A stretch of DNA of 64,000 nt from Bdellovibrionales bacterium (GCA_016786465.1 JAEUWC010000030.1:288669-352668); one strand, 5' to 3'; positions 8,891 through 18,193 are shown, counted from the stretch's first letter. Numbers and translations: made by a program. The notes: generated from the letters alone by a model not told the origin.

Positions 8891-9422
8891 AAAAATCTCG
8901 ACCCTCGTCTTCGTGATTTCAGCGATCGCTCTGTCCCAAATGCCGCAGGTCATAGCGGCGTTGAAACCTGAAAAGGTTTACCTTGCGGAAAATCGTCCGA
9001 AGAAAGTTTTCATCGACGATGGATTGATCACGGGCGGTGATCGAAATATTGATGCGGTGATTTTGAAAGATATTCGTCGTGCGCCAAATCAGGGTTTCGA
9101 ACGGTGGGTGATCGACCTGGAAGGATTTCAAAACGGAGAAACCGTCGCGATCCCCAGACCGCCGTACTATCAAGTCGCGGTGAACCCCGAAGAAAAGCGG
9201 ATGGTTTTCACCATCTTTGGAAATCCGAAGTTCAACTTCAATTCCAAGAAAGTTTTGGCTTCATTTAGAAAAAGCCCACTTGTGTCATCGCTGGAACTCT
9301 TCCCAAAGCTTGAGGAGCAGAGCTGGACCTTTAGCGTCAATTTGAAAAAAGGGGTCCCAGTTGAGGTATTTGAACTATCAAACCCCGTTCGGATCATTGT
9401 CGATCTGAAAACCGGGAAGTAA
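8883..9422 (+). CDS. AMIN-like secreted protein
   Basis: 179 residues from the ATG at 8883, which overlaps the end of the protease gene; the longer frame from 8781 is antisense-like extension inside that gene. Signal peptide MTRKISTLVFVISAIALSQ. The C-terminal half has a beta-rich pattern ending in NPVRIIVDLK, resembling the end of AMIN domains that bind cell-wall or outer-membrane polymers. I infer a periplasmic binding role. Translational coupling to the matrixin-like protease suggests the two act together. Confidence 0.55.
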   Translation: MTRKISTLVFVISAIALSQMPQVIAALKPEKVYLAENRPKKVFIDDGLITGGDRNIDAVILKDIRRAPNQGFERWVIDLEGFQNGETVAIPRPPYYQVAVNPEEKRMVFTIFGNPKFNFNSKKVLASFRKSPLVSSLELFPKLEEQSWTFSVNLKKGVPVEVFELSNPVRIIVDLKTGK

Positions 9423-9443
9423 GATTGTGATAAGGAAATACCT

Positions 9444-9980
9444 ATGACCTATAAACAGATTTTATCTGGGCTTTCGATCGTTTTGATTTCTGCAGCTTTG
9501 GGTGCAGGTTGTTCGAGCGGACCCGAAGTGAAGAAGCAGGCGTACGCATCGTCGCCCAACTTTCGAACTTTTGAATACGAACTTCCGGTTGTTTGGAAGG
9601 CTTCGCTTCGTGCCTTGAAAGACAACAAGATCGTCGATCGCGAGCCTGAAGACGACAACCCGGTCGAACTTAAAAAGTTGACTGAAGCGTCGCTTGAAAC
9701 CGACTGGATCTATTCGCAGTCGCGCGACAAGTACCACGAATATAAAGTCAACGGATCACCCCGGCGTAAAGCTTTGCAGGTGCGCCTGAAATACAAGCTT
9801 TCTCTGAAGACCACGATGGGCGGCACGGAAGTCAAAGTGGGATTGAAAGAAGAATTGGAAAGATTGAAGGAAGATGGATCTTCACGTGGCTATGATTCGG
9901 TCGAAGACCCCGATTCTGGCCGTGCAGCTGAAATTTTGGACCGTATCGGGGCCGGAATTCTTTCGGCGCCCAATATCTAG
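9444..9980 (+). CDS. Lipoprotein, BamC/NlpB-like
   Basis: 178 residues with a textbook lipobox (LGAGC, lipidated Cys at about residue 23) after a hydrophobic signal. A Shine-Dalgarno AAGGA lies before the ATG. The mature domain starts with a strand pattern FRTFEYELPVVWKASLRALKDNKI and continues with an LKTTMGGTEVKVGLKEEL strand pair, similar in layout to the helix-grip modules of BamC-like outer-membrane assembly lipoproteins. The assignment is by pattern only. It is the third gene of the protease unit, 21 bp after the AMIN-like gene. Confidence 0.5.
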   Translation: MTYKQILSGLSIVLISAALGAGCSSGPEVKKQAYASSPNFRTFEYELPVVWKASLRALKDNKIVDREPEDDNPVELKKLTEASLETDWIYSQSRDKYHEYKVNGSPRRKALQVRLKYKLSLKTTMGGTEVKVGLKEELERLKEDGSSRGYDSVEDPDSGRAAEILDRIGAGILSAPNI

Positions 9981-9989
9981 GGCCTAATT

Positions 9990-10006
9990 CCCCTGAACCA
10001 CAGGGG
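9990..10006 (+). terminator. Short GC hairpin after the BamC-like gene
   Basis: CCCCTG (9990-9995) and CAGGGG (10001-10006) form a 6-bp stem with a 5-nt loop ten bases after the stop codon of the lipoprotein gene. No T-tract follows; the hairpin abuts the TTGACA box of the next gene. It may be a weak terminator or a promoter insulator. Confidence 0.35.
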
Positions 10007-10008
10007 GC

Positions 10009-10036
10009 TTGACACATCGCGTATAACGCTGATATC
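10009..10036 (+). promoter_or_regulatory. Putative sigma-70 promoter for the 10045 gene (leaderless)
   Basis: TTGACA at 10009-10014 with GATATC at 10031-10036 (16-nt spacer). The -35 begins exactly 36 nt before the ATG at 10045 and no Shine-Dalgarno is present, so the transcript should be leaderless. The first twelve bases, TTGACACATCGC, match the promoter at 747 (TTGACACATTGC) with one difference. Confidence 0.45.
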
Positions 10037-10044
10037 GCCCTGCC

Positions 10045-10380
10045 ATGGCATCCAATCTATTGGCAGTACTGGTCTTGGCATTGATGGCTTTTTCTTCGTA
10101 TGGGCAAACCCCGGCGGTCGTTAAGGGTATTGACCAAAAAGGGACCTGCGAATTCAAAATGGCCAATACCCCATCCCCTAAGGAATCGGGATACCCCTAT
10201 GTCCTTCGCGAATGGACCAGTTGGATGGAATCAGGGCGTGACGTCACGGTCGACGAATGCATTCGGACTACCCTGGAAAACCGCCGTAAAGACCCTTCCT
10301 TTCAATTTGACGACAAAGTCATGTACCGATTTAAAGTCGGTCGCAAGGTGGTCGCCAAAGGCGCTTTTTATAATCGTTAA
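10045..10380 (+). CDS. Small secreted protein of unknown function
   Basis: 111 residues. Signal peptide MASNLLAVLVLALMAFSSYGQ with cleavage after SYG, like the SFAYGQ of the secreted protein at 784, suggesting the same export class. The mature part contains two cysteines (KGTCEF and VDECIR) and charged C-terminal strands (VMYRFKVGRKVVAKG). No family recognised. Confidence 0.6.
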   Translation: MASNLLAVLVLALMAFSSYGQTPAVVKGIDQKGTCEFKMANTPSPKESGYPYVLREWTSWMESGRDVTVDECIRTTLENRRKDPSFQFDDKVMYRFKVGRKVVAKGAFYNR

Positions 10381-10431
10381 CTAGCTGAAATTAAAAGAAA
10401 TTAATTCCAGACTAAATAACTCATAAATTAT

Positions 10432-10460
10432 TTGCGCATAGCGTTAAAATCCGCTAAAAG
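10432..10460 (+). promoter_or_regulatory. Putative promoter for the 10468 gene (leaderless)
   Basis: TTGCGC at 10432-10437, a 17-nt spacer, then TAAAAG at 10455-10460, seven bases before the ATG at 10468. The -35 again begins 36 nt before the start codon. The region upstream (10381-10431) is notably AT-rich compared with its surroundings. Confidence 0.4.
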
Positions 10461-10467
10461 AAGCCCC

Positions 10468-11130
10468 ATGATGCGCCACTTAGTCCGCTCTATTTTGGGG
10501 CTGATTTCACTTTTTGGGTTCATGTCCCAAGCACATGCGGTCGGGTTACCCCCTTTGGTCGCTGGACAAGATATTGTGGCGTCGGAAATCCGTGAACGCG
10601 CCTTTGGCGGTGCTGCCATTAGCCGTAAAACCAAGGATCAGGCTCGATTCCTTTGCGTTGAATACAACAGTTCAACCGGCAATTGCGCGATCTACCAATG
10701 GATCCTGCTACGCCGCCACGAAAAGGGCTATTACGTGGTCGCAAATTCTGCCATTCGGACCCAGCCGGCGCCGGCGACTCCGGATGTGATGGCGGCTCAG
10801 CTGCTATCGACCCACGAATACGGCGAATTGGTTGTTGATCGAAAATTACTTCGCACCTTTGAAATCATTGAACTTTGGAAAACCTGCGTATTCGACAAGT
10901 GCAATATACCCGCCCCATTTGTGGTCCTAAGCATCGCTACGGTGCCTGCACAGTTCGTGGCTGACGTGGCGACCATCCCTGCGAAATTCATCGCGAATCG
11001 CATTCACCGAATGCGCCTGAAGGGCAAGATTCGCAGATTCCTGCGTTCGATCCGAGACAATGAAAAGAATGAGGTTTTCAAGTTCGATCAGAACGTCTTT
11101 GAATACTCGATGCCGATGCTCGGAATCTAA
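10468..11130 (+). CDS. Secreted protein of unknown function
   Basis: 221 residues from the ATG at 10468 (a second ATG follows directly at 10471); the frame from 10432 would place the promoter inside the gene. Signal peptide MMRHLVRSILGLISLFGFMSQAHA. Four cysteines occur (FLCVEY, GNCAIY, KTCVFDKC). A hydrophobic amphipathic stretch (VVLSIATVPAQFVADVATIPAKFIAN) contains a duplicated [T]VPAQFVAD/IPAKFIAN element, followed by a basic helix (MRLKGKIRRFLRSIRD), which together could be membrane-active. Family not recognised; role unknown. Confidence 0.55.
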   Translation: MMRHLVRSILGLISLFGFMSQAHAVGLPPLVAGQDIVASEIRERAFGGAAISRKTKDQARFLCVEYNSSTGNCAIYQWILLRRHEKGYYVVANSAIRTQPAPATPDVMAAQLLSTHEYGELVVDRKLLRTFEIIELWKTCVFDKCNIPAPFVVLSIATVPAQFVADVATIPAKFIANRIHRMRLKGKIRRFLRSIRDNEKNEVFKFDQNVFEYSMPMLGI

Positions 11131-11183
11131 TTTCTTGCCAGACCTAGATTCAACACCATCTTAGGGATAGGTGAGGAGCTTCT

Positions 11184-13709
11184 ATGTCAGACAACGATTC
11201 GGGCTTGGGTGAAAAAACTTCAGATGACGTGCAGGTCCGTGCGGCCGTGCCGGTGGGGTCACTGGTTCTGCCGGATCAGGTCCTGCCGCCCAATCTTTTC
11301 GTTCTTCCCATTCAATCAGCAGTCGTATTCCCGACTTTGATGGCCCCGGTATTGGTTCAGAACCCGCGCTTTGTAGCGACCGTTGAAGAAGTTGTCGCAC
11401 GCAATCGAACCATCGGTCTTTTGATGACCCGGGATGACATCGAAGTCAGCGACAAGCTGAAAGAATCCGAACTTCACGATGTCGGTGTGGTCGTAAAGAT
11501 TCTTAAGCGCCTGAAGATGCCCGACGGATCTGTGAATCTTCTGATTCATTCCGTAAAAAGATTCAAAGTTAAGAAATTCCTGTCCAATCAACCGCATTTC
11601 GTCGCCGACCCGGAATACCTGGATGATGTAATTGAAAAGTCCAACGAAATGGACGCGTTTTCACGCGCCGCGATTTCACACGTTAAAAAGCTTTCGGAAG
11701 TGAATCCGTTTTTTACCGAAGAAATGCGTTTAGCCATGATCAATGCACCTAGCCCAGGCACGGTAGCTGACTTGGTCGCCTTTGCGCTGGCGCTTCCGAA
11801 GAATGATGCCCAGGACTTTTTGGAAACGCTGAATGTGAAAGAACGTTTCGAGAAACTTTTGATCCACCTGCGGCGCGAACAGGATGTCGCAGACCTTCAA
11901 AAGAAAATTTCCGACGAAGTGAACGGAAAGATTTCAAAACTTCAGCGCGAATTCTTTTTGAAAGAACAGCTGAAGAGCATCAAAAAAGAATTAGGTGTTG
12001 AAGAAGACGGCAAGGACAAGAATTCCAGAAGCTTTCGCGAGCGCATTGAAAAGGCAGAAATGCCCGAAGACGTGAAAAAGATCGCCTTCGAAGAGCTGGA
12101 AAAGTTCGAAACCATCAGTGAACAGTCGCCTGAACACAATATCCTTAGAAATTATTTGGAACTTCTTTGCAGTCTTCCGTGGGGAATCGAAACGGCAGAC
12201 AACCTGGACTTAACCCATGCGCGCAAGATTTTGGATGCCGATCACTTTGGATTGGAAAAGGTGAAAGATCGAATCATCGAATTCTTAGCAGTGCGAAGGC
12301 TGAACAAAAGTCCCAAGGGTTCGATTATTTGTTTAGTCGGACCGCCTGGGGTGGGGAAGACTTCGATTGGTAAATCTGTAGCCCGGGCCTTGGCTCGGCA
12401 CTTTTACCGCTTTTCATTGGGCGGTATGCGCGACGAAGCCGAAATCAAGGGCCATCGCCGAACTTATGTGGGCGCACTGCCCGGAAAAGTTTTGAACGCA
12501 ATGAAGCGTGCGGGAAGCAAGAATTGCGTTTTGATGTTGGATGAAATCGACAAATTGGGTGCGAGCTTTCAAGGCGATCCAGCTTCGGCCCTTTTGGAAG
12601 TTCTGGACCCCGAACAGAACCATGCGTTTTTGGATCACTATTTGGACGTGCCCTTTGACCTTTCTAAAGTTCTTTTCATTGCCACTGCAAACAACCTTCA
12701 ATCGATTCCGGCCCCGCTTTTGGACCGAATGGAAATCATCGAACTGCCAGGCTACACACTTGAAGAAAAAGAAGACATCGCTACCCGCTATCTTCTACCA
12801 AAAGTCCTTCAAGAAAATGGGCTGAAGTCGGGGCAGATTCGCCTGGAAAAGGCGACCTTGAAGGCGTTGATGACGGACTATTCGCGCGAACCCGGACTTC
12901 GAACGCTTCAACAACTGATGAACAAGATCGCGCGTAAAGCGGCTGCGAAAATTGTGATCAGCCAGGAAGATCGCGCGAAGATGACCGCTAGAATCGTCAT
13001 TAAACCTGACGACCTGGCCACTTGGCTTGGACCTAAGCGTTTCTATAACGAAGTAGCGGAACGGATCACGGCCCCAGGCGTGGTGACGGGGTTGGCCTGG
13101 ACAGCGATGGGTGGTGACATCCTGTTCATCGAAGCCCAGGATATTCCCGGCAACGGACAATTGAAGATCACCGGTCAGCTAGGCGAAGTGATGACCGAAA
13201 GCGCTGCCATTGCTTACAGCTACGTCAAGAAGCGGGCTGAAAAAGAACATGGCGTTGATCCGGAATTTTTCAAAAACCGCGACATTCACATTCACGTTCC
13301 CGCCGGTGCTATTCCAAAGGATGGACCATCGGCCGGGGTGACGATGGCTTCGGCGATCCTTTCCTTGATCACAGGTCGAATTTCAAAAGCTAGGATTGCA
13401 ATGACCGGTGAACTTTCCTTGGTCGGCAAGGTCCTTCCCGTTGGGGGCATTAAGGAAAAGATCCTGGCTGCGAAGCGGGCAGGAATTCACACAGTCGTTC
13501 TTCCGAAGTTGAATCAGAAGGATTTGACTGAAGTGCCCGAACAAGCGCTTCAGGGAATGACGATTCATTGGGCCAGCCAAGTCGACGAAGTTTTTAGCCT
13601 GGTGTTAGAACCGGCCGCGCAGAAAAAAAAGAAGAAGTCCGGCAAGGTGATTCGAACCCATTCAAAGAATGTGCGTGATTCAAAGTCGGTCAATTTAAGG
13701 CGCGTATAA
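11184..13709 (+). CDS. lon: ATP-dependent Lon protease
   Basis: 841 residues, LonA type. It degrades misfolded and short-lived regulatory proteins in the cytosol. N-terminal substrate-binding LON domain (LPPNLFVLPIQSAVVFP onward), a coiled-coil linker, the AAA+ module with Walker A GPPGVGKT at 386-393 and Walker B LMLDEIDK, and the C-terminal protease domain with the serine of KDGPSAGV (Ser716) and the lysine of the GGIKEK motif (757-759). A long, basic, lysine-rich tail (QKKKKKSGKVIRTHSKN) extends beyond the usual end. A strong Shine-Dalgarno GAGGAG precedes the ATG. The last 15 bases overlap the end of the convergent gene. Confidence 0.98.
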   Translation: MSDNDSGLGEKTSDDVQVRAAVPVGSLVLPDQVLPPNLFVLPIQSAVVFPTLMAPVLVQNPRFVATVEEVVARNRTIGLLMTRDDIEVSDKLKESELHDVGVVVKILKRLKMPDGSVNLLIHSVKRFKVKKFLSNQPHFVADPEYLDDVIEKSNEMDAFSRAAISHVKKLSEVNPFFTEEMRLAMINAPSPGTVADLVAFALALPKNDAQDFLETLNVKERFEKLLIHLRREQDVADLQKKISDEVNGKISKLQREFFLKEQLKSIKKELGVEEDGKDKNSRSFRERIEKAEMPEDVKKIAFEELEKFETISEQSPEHNILRNYLELLCSLPWGIETADNLDLTHARKILDADHFGLEKVKDRIIEFLAVRRLNKSPKGSIICLVGPPGVGKTSIGKSVARALARHFYRFSLGGMRDEAEIKGHRRTYVGALPGKVLNAMKRAGSKNCVLMLDEIDKLGASFQGDPASALLEVLDPEQNHAFLDHYLDVPFDLSKVLFIATANNLQSIPAPLLDRMEIIELPGYTLEEKEDIATRYLLPKVLQENGLKSGQIRLEKATLKALMTDYSREPGLRTLQQLMNKIARKAAAKIVISQEDRAKMTARIVIKPDDLATWLGPKRFYNEVAERITAPGVVTGLAWTAMGGDILFIEAQDIPGNGQLKITGQLGEVMTESAAIAYSYVKKRAEKEHGVDPEFFKNRDIHIHVPAGAIPKDGPSAGVTMASAILSLITGRISKARIAMTGELSLVGKVLPVGGIKEKILAAKRAGIHTVVLPKLNQKDLTEVPEQALQGMTIHWASQVDEVFSLVLEPAAQKKKKKSGKVIRTHSKNVRDSKSVNLRRV

Positions 13710-15515
13710 GTAAAGCGGGACCCAAAGGAAGCCGGATTCCTGGGTCATGCTTGCGCCGACATAGAAATCCATTCCGAAAAGTTTTTCCGGAATCACGGTT
13801 TCGTAAATCACTTCGCCGGCCTTTTCCATGTCCAAGCTGGCTTGGGTAAAGCGTTTTAGAACTTTGTCACGTACGATGCCGTCGGCAAAACCGAATCGGA
13901 CGCCCTTTGGATCCACTACGATACTTTTCAAGTCGATCTTTTCTTTTGTGACTTTCAGTTGATCCGCAAACTTGTCGATCTTCAGGACCAAATCAAACTG
14001 AATGTCCAAGGCTCCGTGTGTCGCAAACCAATCCCAGTCGGATCCAGGCACAGGAACTGGAACCGTGGTGGGGATGGGGTAAATGACTGGAACGGGAACG
14101 ACTCTTCCACGATCCAGCTTGTATTTGGCATTGATGCGCATGACCGCACGATCAGGTCCCAAGCGACCATCCAGCAGGATGCGCGGGGCTTCATTCATCA
14201 CGATGAAAAAGCCGCCACCGATCGGAATGCTTTTGTTGTAGCCGCGATCGAATGAAAGTCGCAATGCACGATTCAATAGGGCTTCATTCACGGACACCCA
14301 CGCTTGGGGTGCATTCTTTCCTGTCGTCGTAACAGATCTAGGGATTTCCGGACGTTTCGACGGAAAGCGCGAAATCGGTTGCGTCGTTACCGATGCGACC
14401 GGATCGTCAATTTGGGTTTGGGCACTGAAGTATAGCGCTTCACTTCTCCAATCGAAGATTCGCTCGATTTCGCCAGGGAAAATTCGAAAATCAAAAGGGA
14501 CATCCTTTTCGGTTTTCAGTTCTTTTGCGGGTTCACCGGGTGCCGGAAAGGCGAAAGGCTTCATGTCCAAGAAGCTGGCCAGCTTGGCTTCGGCCATTTC
14601 GTTCAGCTGTTCATGAAGTTCATTATTGATGAAACCTGCCGCTGCTGTGTGAATTGCTTTGATCAAATCGGGTTCTATTTTCTGAATTTCACGATTCAAT
14701 CCCGCCTTGCTGAGCAAAATTTTCGTCGGGACATCGTTTGGATCGGTTGGATCCGATAACGTCAATGCAATTTCAGGTAGTTCAAGCTGTCCGAAGCGAA
14801 GATCCAGAAGAACATTCGCCAGGTTCGACCTTCCCGGGAAAAATTCGACGGAAACTTTCCCGTCTTTCGAACGCAACACGAAAGGAAGGTTGATGGTCAG
14901 GGGCGGAGAAAATGAAGGCATGACCATGCTTGGATCGTTAAGACCCAAAGGGTTCAAAAAGGCATTTGCGCGGTCTTCCACGCGAATCTTTTTCACATCG
15001 ACACGGGCCGACTTGATCGAGGCCACGAATTCAAAAGCCATGCTCGCAGGACCCGAACGAAGCGTAGCGGCGGGATCCAGTTGAAAGCCCAGGCGATCGA
15101 ATTGCAATTGGTATTCAAGGCCTTGGACTTTGAACGAAATCAACGGGGCTTTGACCTTAAAGCCCTTAAGCCATGCGCGAAACAGGTCACAAAAAACTTC
15201 GAAAGTTTCGGCAGCTTTTTCACCGCCTTTTCTTCCTGCCAGCATCTTTTTAATGCGCGCGACGGTGAACGGCGTCGTCAGTTTTTCAGAAATTTCGTCA
15301 ACCCTACCCTGGGAAAGGTCAACGTCCATGGATTTCAAGATTGTTTGAATCGATTGAAACAAGGTGTCCTGCCCTGACTTCGTCAGAAAGATCCCAACAG
15401 AATGGGGAATCGGCTTGGACCGAGCAGGCGGTTCCGCCTTCGCAAATTGCGAAACCGGAACCGCTGCCAGTGCTGTGCTCAGAAGCAAATGAAGAGAAAA
15501 GCGATTCAAACGCAT
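13695..15515 (-). CDS. Secreted protein, possible tubular lipid-binding (TULIP-like) fold; paralogue A
   Basis: 606 residues with a signal peptide (MRLNRFSLHLLLSTALAAVPVSQFAKAE). It is a paralogue of the 16166-17833 gene: both begin the mature part with a VGIFLTKSGQDTLF / VAISISPSGQKYFE segment and share a late motif (NRALRLSFDRGYNKSIPIG versus NRTLQLSFLRGYFDNISIG). The opening pattern, sheet-rich body and two-domain length resemble BPI/LBP-type TULIP proteins, which bind lipid in a long groove, but this is a structural guess. Located in the periplasm or outer membrane by its signal peptide. Confidence 0.55.
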   Translation of the reverse strand: MRLNRFSLHLLLSTALAAVPVSQFAKAEPPARSKPIPHSVGIFLTKSGQDTLFQSIQTILKSMDVDLSQGRVDEISEKLTTPFTVARIKKMLAGRKGGEKAAETFEVFCDLFRAWLKGFKVKAPLISFKVQGLEYQLQFDRLGFQLDPAATLRSGPASMAFEFVASIKSARVDVKKIRVEDRANAFLNPLGLNDPSMVMPSFSPPLTINLPFVLRSKDGKVSVEFFPGRSNLANVLLDLRFGQLELPEIALTLSDPTDPNDVPTKILLSKAGLNREIQKIEPDLIKAIHTAAAGFINNELHEQLNEMAEAKLASFLDMKPFAFPAPGEPAKELKTEKDVPFDFRIFPGEIERIFDWRSEALYFSAQTQIDDPVASVTTQPISRFPSKRPEIPRSVTTTGKNAPQAWVSVNEALLNRALRLSFDRGYNKSIPIGGGFFIVMNEAPRILLDGRLGPDRAVMRINAKYKLDRGRVVPVPVIYPIPTTVPVPVPGSDWDWFATHGALDIQFDLVLKIDKFADQLKVTKEKIDLKSIVVDPKGVRFGFADGIVRDKVLKRFTQASLDMEKAGEVIYETVIPEKLFGMDFYVGASMTQESGFLWVPLYLYAP

Positions 15516-15530
15516 GTAACCTACTGTTCT

Positions 15531-16121
15531 TTAGAACTTGTACATGACTGCCGAGCCGATGGTGACAAACCCTTGAGGGTCAGCCGCCAATTTGCTCATT
15601 TCATCCAGTGGGAAAAAATAGGTCGCGTCTGGGCGATACAGTTCCTGCGGAAGCGTGTCGCAGCTTTTTCCGTCCAAGCGTGGATCCTTAGGAAGGACCT
15701 TGGTTTCCGGGCTGCAGATGAACATTTCTGGACGGTTCGACGGGTGAACAAGAACCACCAAGTGACTTGCGATGTCCGCGCCTGAACGCATGACGGTTGC
15801 AGCCTTGACTTCGATGGTTTCGGTCGTTGGGTCGACTGCCGTCACGTAAGTCGGTTGAGCAACCGCAGAACCTTCCAGCTTAAATGGCAGGACCGTGCGG
15901 GTCTTCAGATTGTGTCCCGGAACGCCGACGGCGGCTTCACGGCCAGCGACATAGAATACCGAAGCCGATTTTCCAGAGGATCCTGGTAGCTCGACGCGGA
16001 TTTTTGGAACTGCGCGAGCCAGTTTCGAATTCAGTGAGCTTTGTGCCATCGCCAAGCTTCCCAGGCTTGCAAGGCCCAGGCTCAGCGCCGTCACGAATTG
16101 AGTCATCGTCTTCTTCTTCAT
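15531..16121 (-). CDS. Small secreted protein between two paralogues
   Basis: 196 residues from the ATG at 16121, chosen because an AAAAGGAG Shine-Dalgarno lies about eight bases upstream; the longer frame to 16160 adds only a very basic stretch. Signal peptide MKKKTMTQFVTALSLGLASLGSLAMAQ. The mature part is beta-rich with two cysteines (MFICSPE, KSCDTLP). No family recognised. It is sandwiched between the two TULIP-like paralogues in the same direction with short gaps, so it probably belongs to the same operon and process. Confidence 0.55.
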   Translation of the reverse strand: MKKKTMTQFVTALSLGLASLGSLAMAQSSLNSKLARAVPKIRVELPGSSGKSASVFYVAGREAAVGVPGHNLKTRTVLPFKLEGSAVAQPTYVTAVDPTTETIEVKAATVMRSGADIASHLVVLVHPSNRPEMFICSPETKVLPKDPRLDGKSCDTLPQELYRPDATYFFPLDEMSKLAADPQGFVTIGSAVMYKF

Positions 16122-16165
16122 CTTTTTTCTCCTTTTATTTCCAGTTCTGACACGTTTCATAATTT

Positions 16166-17833
16166 TTAGTCCCTTAGGTTGAAGTGCAGGTAGATGTACC
16201 CGTCACTGACTTTGAAATGGTCTAGGTTAAGCGGAATCCCGTAGAACGATTGTGGGATCATCACTTCGTTTGAAAGCAAAGTTTCTGTTTCGGCCCAAGC
16301 GCGGTTGGCGGCTTCCAGTTTCTGCAGAATGGTTTTACGAACTTTCTTTTTGAAACCTAGGTTACGCAAAGAATTTGGATTGATCCAAAGTGAAGAAGTG
16401 TCGACTGAATGTTGAACCAGTTTCACTGCGTTTCCAGTCTTCTTGATCTGGACGTTCAGCTTGAAGCGCATGTGCATGGGGTTTCGGACGGCCAGGCTTC
16501 GCGTCAGGAAGTCTTTGACTTCGTAATTCGCATCGATGGTCAATGCAACTAGGTCCGACTTCTTTCCCTGTTCCAGAATGACGGCTGGGGCAGACACCAG
16601 CTTAATGGTTTCGCCGTCACCGATCGAAATATTGTCGAAGTATCCGCGAAGAAATGAAAGCTGAAGGGTGCGATTGACCAAGGTTTCTTTGATCGCAAAG
16701 GATAGATCTGAATTCAGCGCATCTTCGTCAAAGGCATGGTCTGCAGTTCCCTTTCGGGCTTCTGGAAGCGGCGTCTTGATTCGAATGGGGTCGTCGATGT
16801 TGGCGGAAAGGTCAGCGATGATCAGGTGATCTTTAGTGGTAGTCAGACCTGAAAGTTGAATTCCGAAGCGGTACTTTTCGTCTTTTTCATTCAATGCACC
16901 CGGCGGATCCATCGTGTCGACTTCAGGGTCGTTAGGATTGTAGCCCTGCTTCACTTCGTGGTTCATCTGTGAAGCCAGCTTTTCGTCCACGAAGGCCTTT
17001 AATGAATTCTGAAGCGCTTTCAAAAGTGAATTCTTGTGTTTGTCGATGAAGGTGCTGATTTCAGAAAAGTCCAAGCGACCTTTCGCGCTGCCCACGCCCA
17101 GGTCCACCTGCGGGGTCAGCAGTTGAACTTTCTTTGGAAGTTGAAATTCAACCGTGTCGATGTTGGTTTCTAGACTTTTAGCCACGACATCGATCGTCCG
17201 GTCTGCTGCGGACACGCCGATTTCAACCGGGATCCGCAAATAAAAAGGATTCGTGTTTGGGACTTTTGAAAAGGCGAATTCGTTGATTCCCCAAGTACGA
17301 AGTACTGGGTTTGCCTGATCTTTCAGCCGAATCTGGGTTGCGGAAAGTTCGAATTCTGAAAATTCCATCGAAGCGATCAGGGTCACAGATCCGTTCCCAG
17401 GATTCGCGTCCATCTTTGCCCAGTCGGGACGAATTGAAAGGCGAGTGTCGCCGTAATACATCAGTTCGTTGATGTGGATGTTTGGGACCGAGGGCTTGAG
17501 GTCCAGTCCAATCGTCAGAAGATTGATTTTTGAAAGAAGCTTCCGGAAGGCGTCGCTTTCGGGTGATTTTTTCTTCGCGGCACTTTCCTTAAGAAAGTCG
17601 TCAAACGTGAAGTCGATTTTGTCGTAAATCCCGGCGTCGATCGCGATCCCGTTCCCGGCCAAAATCGCGCCTAGGTTTTCTTCAAAGTACTTTTGTCCCG
17701 AAGGCGAAATGGAAATCGCGACGGCTTTTTCCATTCGGGTTGGGTGCTTTTCAGAAAAGGTAGCCCGGGCCGGGTGGGCCACAAGAATGGCAGCAAAAGT
17801 GCTGATGGCTACGCGCACGAATGGAAGTTTCAC
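16166..17833 (-). CDS. Secreted protein, possible TULIP-like fold; paralogue B
   Basis: 555 residues with a signal peptide (MKLPFVRVAISTFAAILVAHPARA). Paralogue of the 13695-15515 gene with the same domain order: an N-terminal PSGQKYFEENLGAIL helix, beta-rich body, a region of helix rich in Lys/Gln (LLKALQNSLKAFVDEKL), then the shared NRTLQLSFLRGY motif and a C-terminal block ending YLHFNLRD. It is first in the three-gene minus-strand unit. Function unknown; lipid or hydrophobic-ligand binding is inferred from fold resemblance only. Confidence 0.55.
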   Translation of the reverse strand: MKLPFVRVAISTFAAILVAHPARATFSEKHPTRMEKAVAISISPSGQKYFEENLGAILAGNGIAIDAGIYDKIDFTFDDFLKESAAKKKSPESDAFRKLLSKINLLTIGLDLKPSVPNIHINELMYYGDTRLSIRPDWAKMDANPGNGSVTLIASMEFSEFELSATQIRLKDQANPVLRTWGINEFAFSKVPNTNPFYLRIPVEIGVSAADRTIDVVAKSLETNIDTVEFQLPKKVQLLTPQVDLGVGSAKGRLDFSEISTFIDKHKNSLLKALQNSLKAFVDEKLASQMNHEVKQGYNPNDPEVDTMDPPGALNEKDEKYRFGIQLSGLTTTKDHLIIADLSANIDDPIRIKTPLPEARKGTADHAFDEDALNSDLSFAIKETLVNRTLQLSFLRGYFDNISIGDGETIKLVSAPAVILEQGKKSDLVALTIDANYEVKDFLTRSLAVRNPMHMRFKLNVQIKKTGNAVKLVQHSVDTSSLWINPNSLRNLGFKKKVRKTILQKLEAANRAWAETETLLSNEVMIPQSFYGIPLNLDHFKVSDGYIYLHFNLRD

Positions 17834-17886
17834 GCCGGAAGAAATACAGTTTCCGACTAATTAAGTCAACTATAGAAACAAAGAAA

Positions 17887-17905
17887 ATGGGCCGATTAAG
17901 CCCAT
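17887..17905 (-). terminator. Rho-independent terminator after rpoZ
   Basis: On the minus strand ATGGGC, a seven-base loop and GCCCAT are followed by TTTTCTTTG, a short T-rich tail. It lies just after the rpoZ stop codon (17921) and before the start of the TULIP-like operon, so it separates the two units. Confidence 0.6.
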
Positions 17906-17920
17906 GATCTTATTGAACTT

Positions 17921-18148
17921 TTAGTGATCCATGGCCGGCATTTCTTCTTCCGGCGATTCATTTTCCATCGTTGGGCGTACGGCGCCTGCTGCGATTTCCC
18001 GCAGGGCGGTAACGATGATGCGATTTTTGCTTTTCACTAGAGGGTCTGAACCCTTGTAAAGCTGGCGGGTTCTTTTGGTCGCCAGGTGGACCAATTCATA
18101 CATATTATCGACGTGAGTCAGGCAATCTTCGATGGTGACGCGTGCCAT
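17921..18148 (-). CDS. rpoZ: RNA polymerase omega subunit
   Basis: 75 residues. [20 protein letters not shown] is the characteristic omega N-terminus, followed by the conserved A-x-K-R-x-R-Q-L and the [15 protein letters not shown] helix that wraps the beta-prime C-terminus. It assists RNA polymerase assembly and, in proteobacteria, forms part of a ppGpp-binding site. An AAGGAG Shine-Dalgarno stands eight bases before the ATG. The C-terminal tail is acidic ([14 protein letters not shown]). It lies 45 bp downstream of the acyl-CoA synthetase gene. Confidence 0.95.
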   Translation of the reverse strand: MARVTIEDCLTHVDNMYELVHLATKRTRQLYKGSDPLVKSKNRIIVTALREIAAGAVRPTMENESPEEEMPAMDH

Positions 18149-18193
18149 TTGAGCTCCTTAAAAATGAAATGAAAGTCTCTGTTACCTGTTTTT

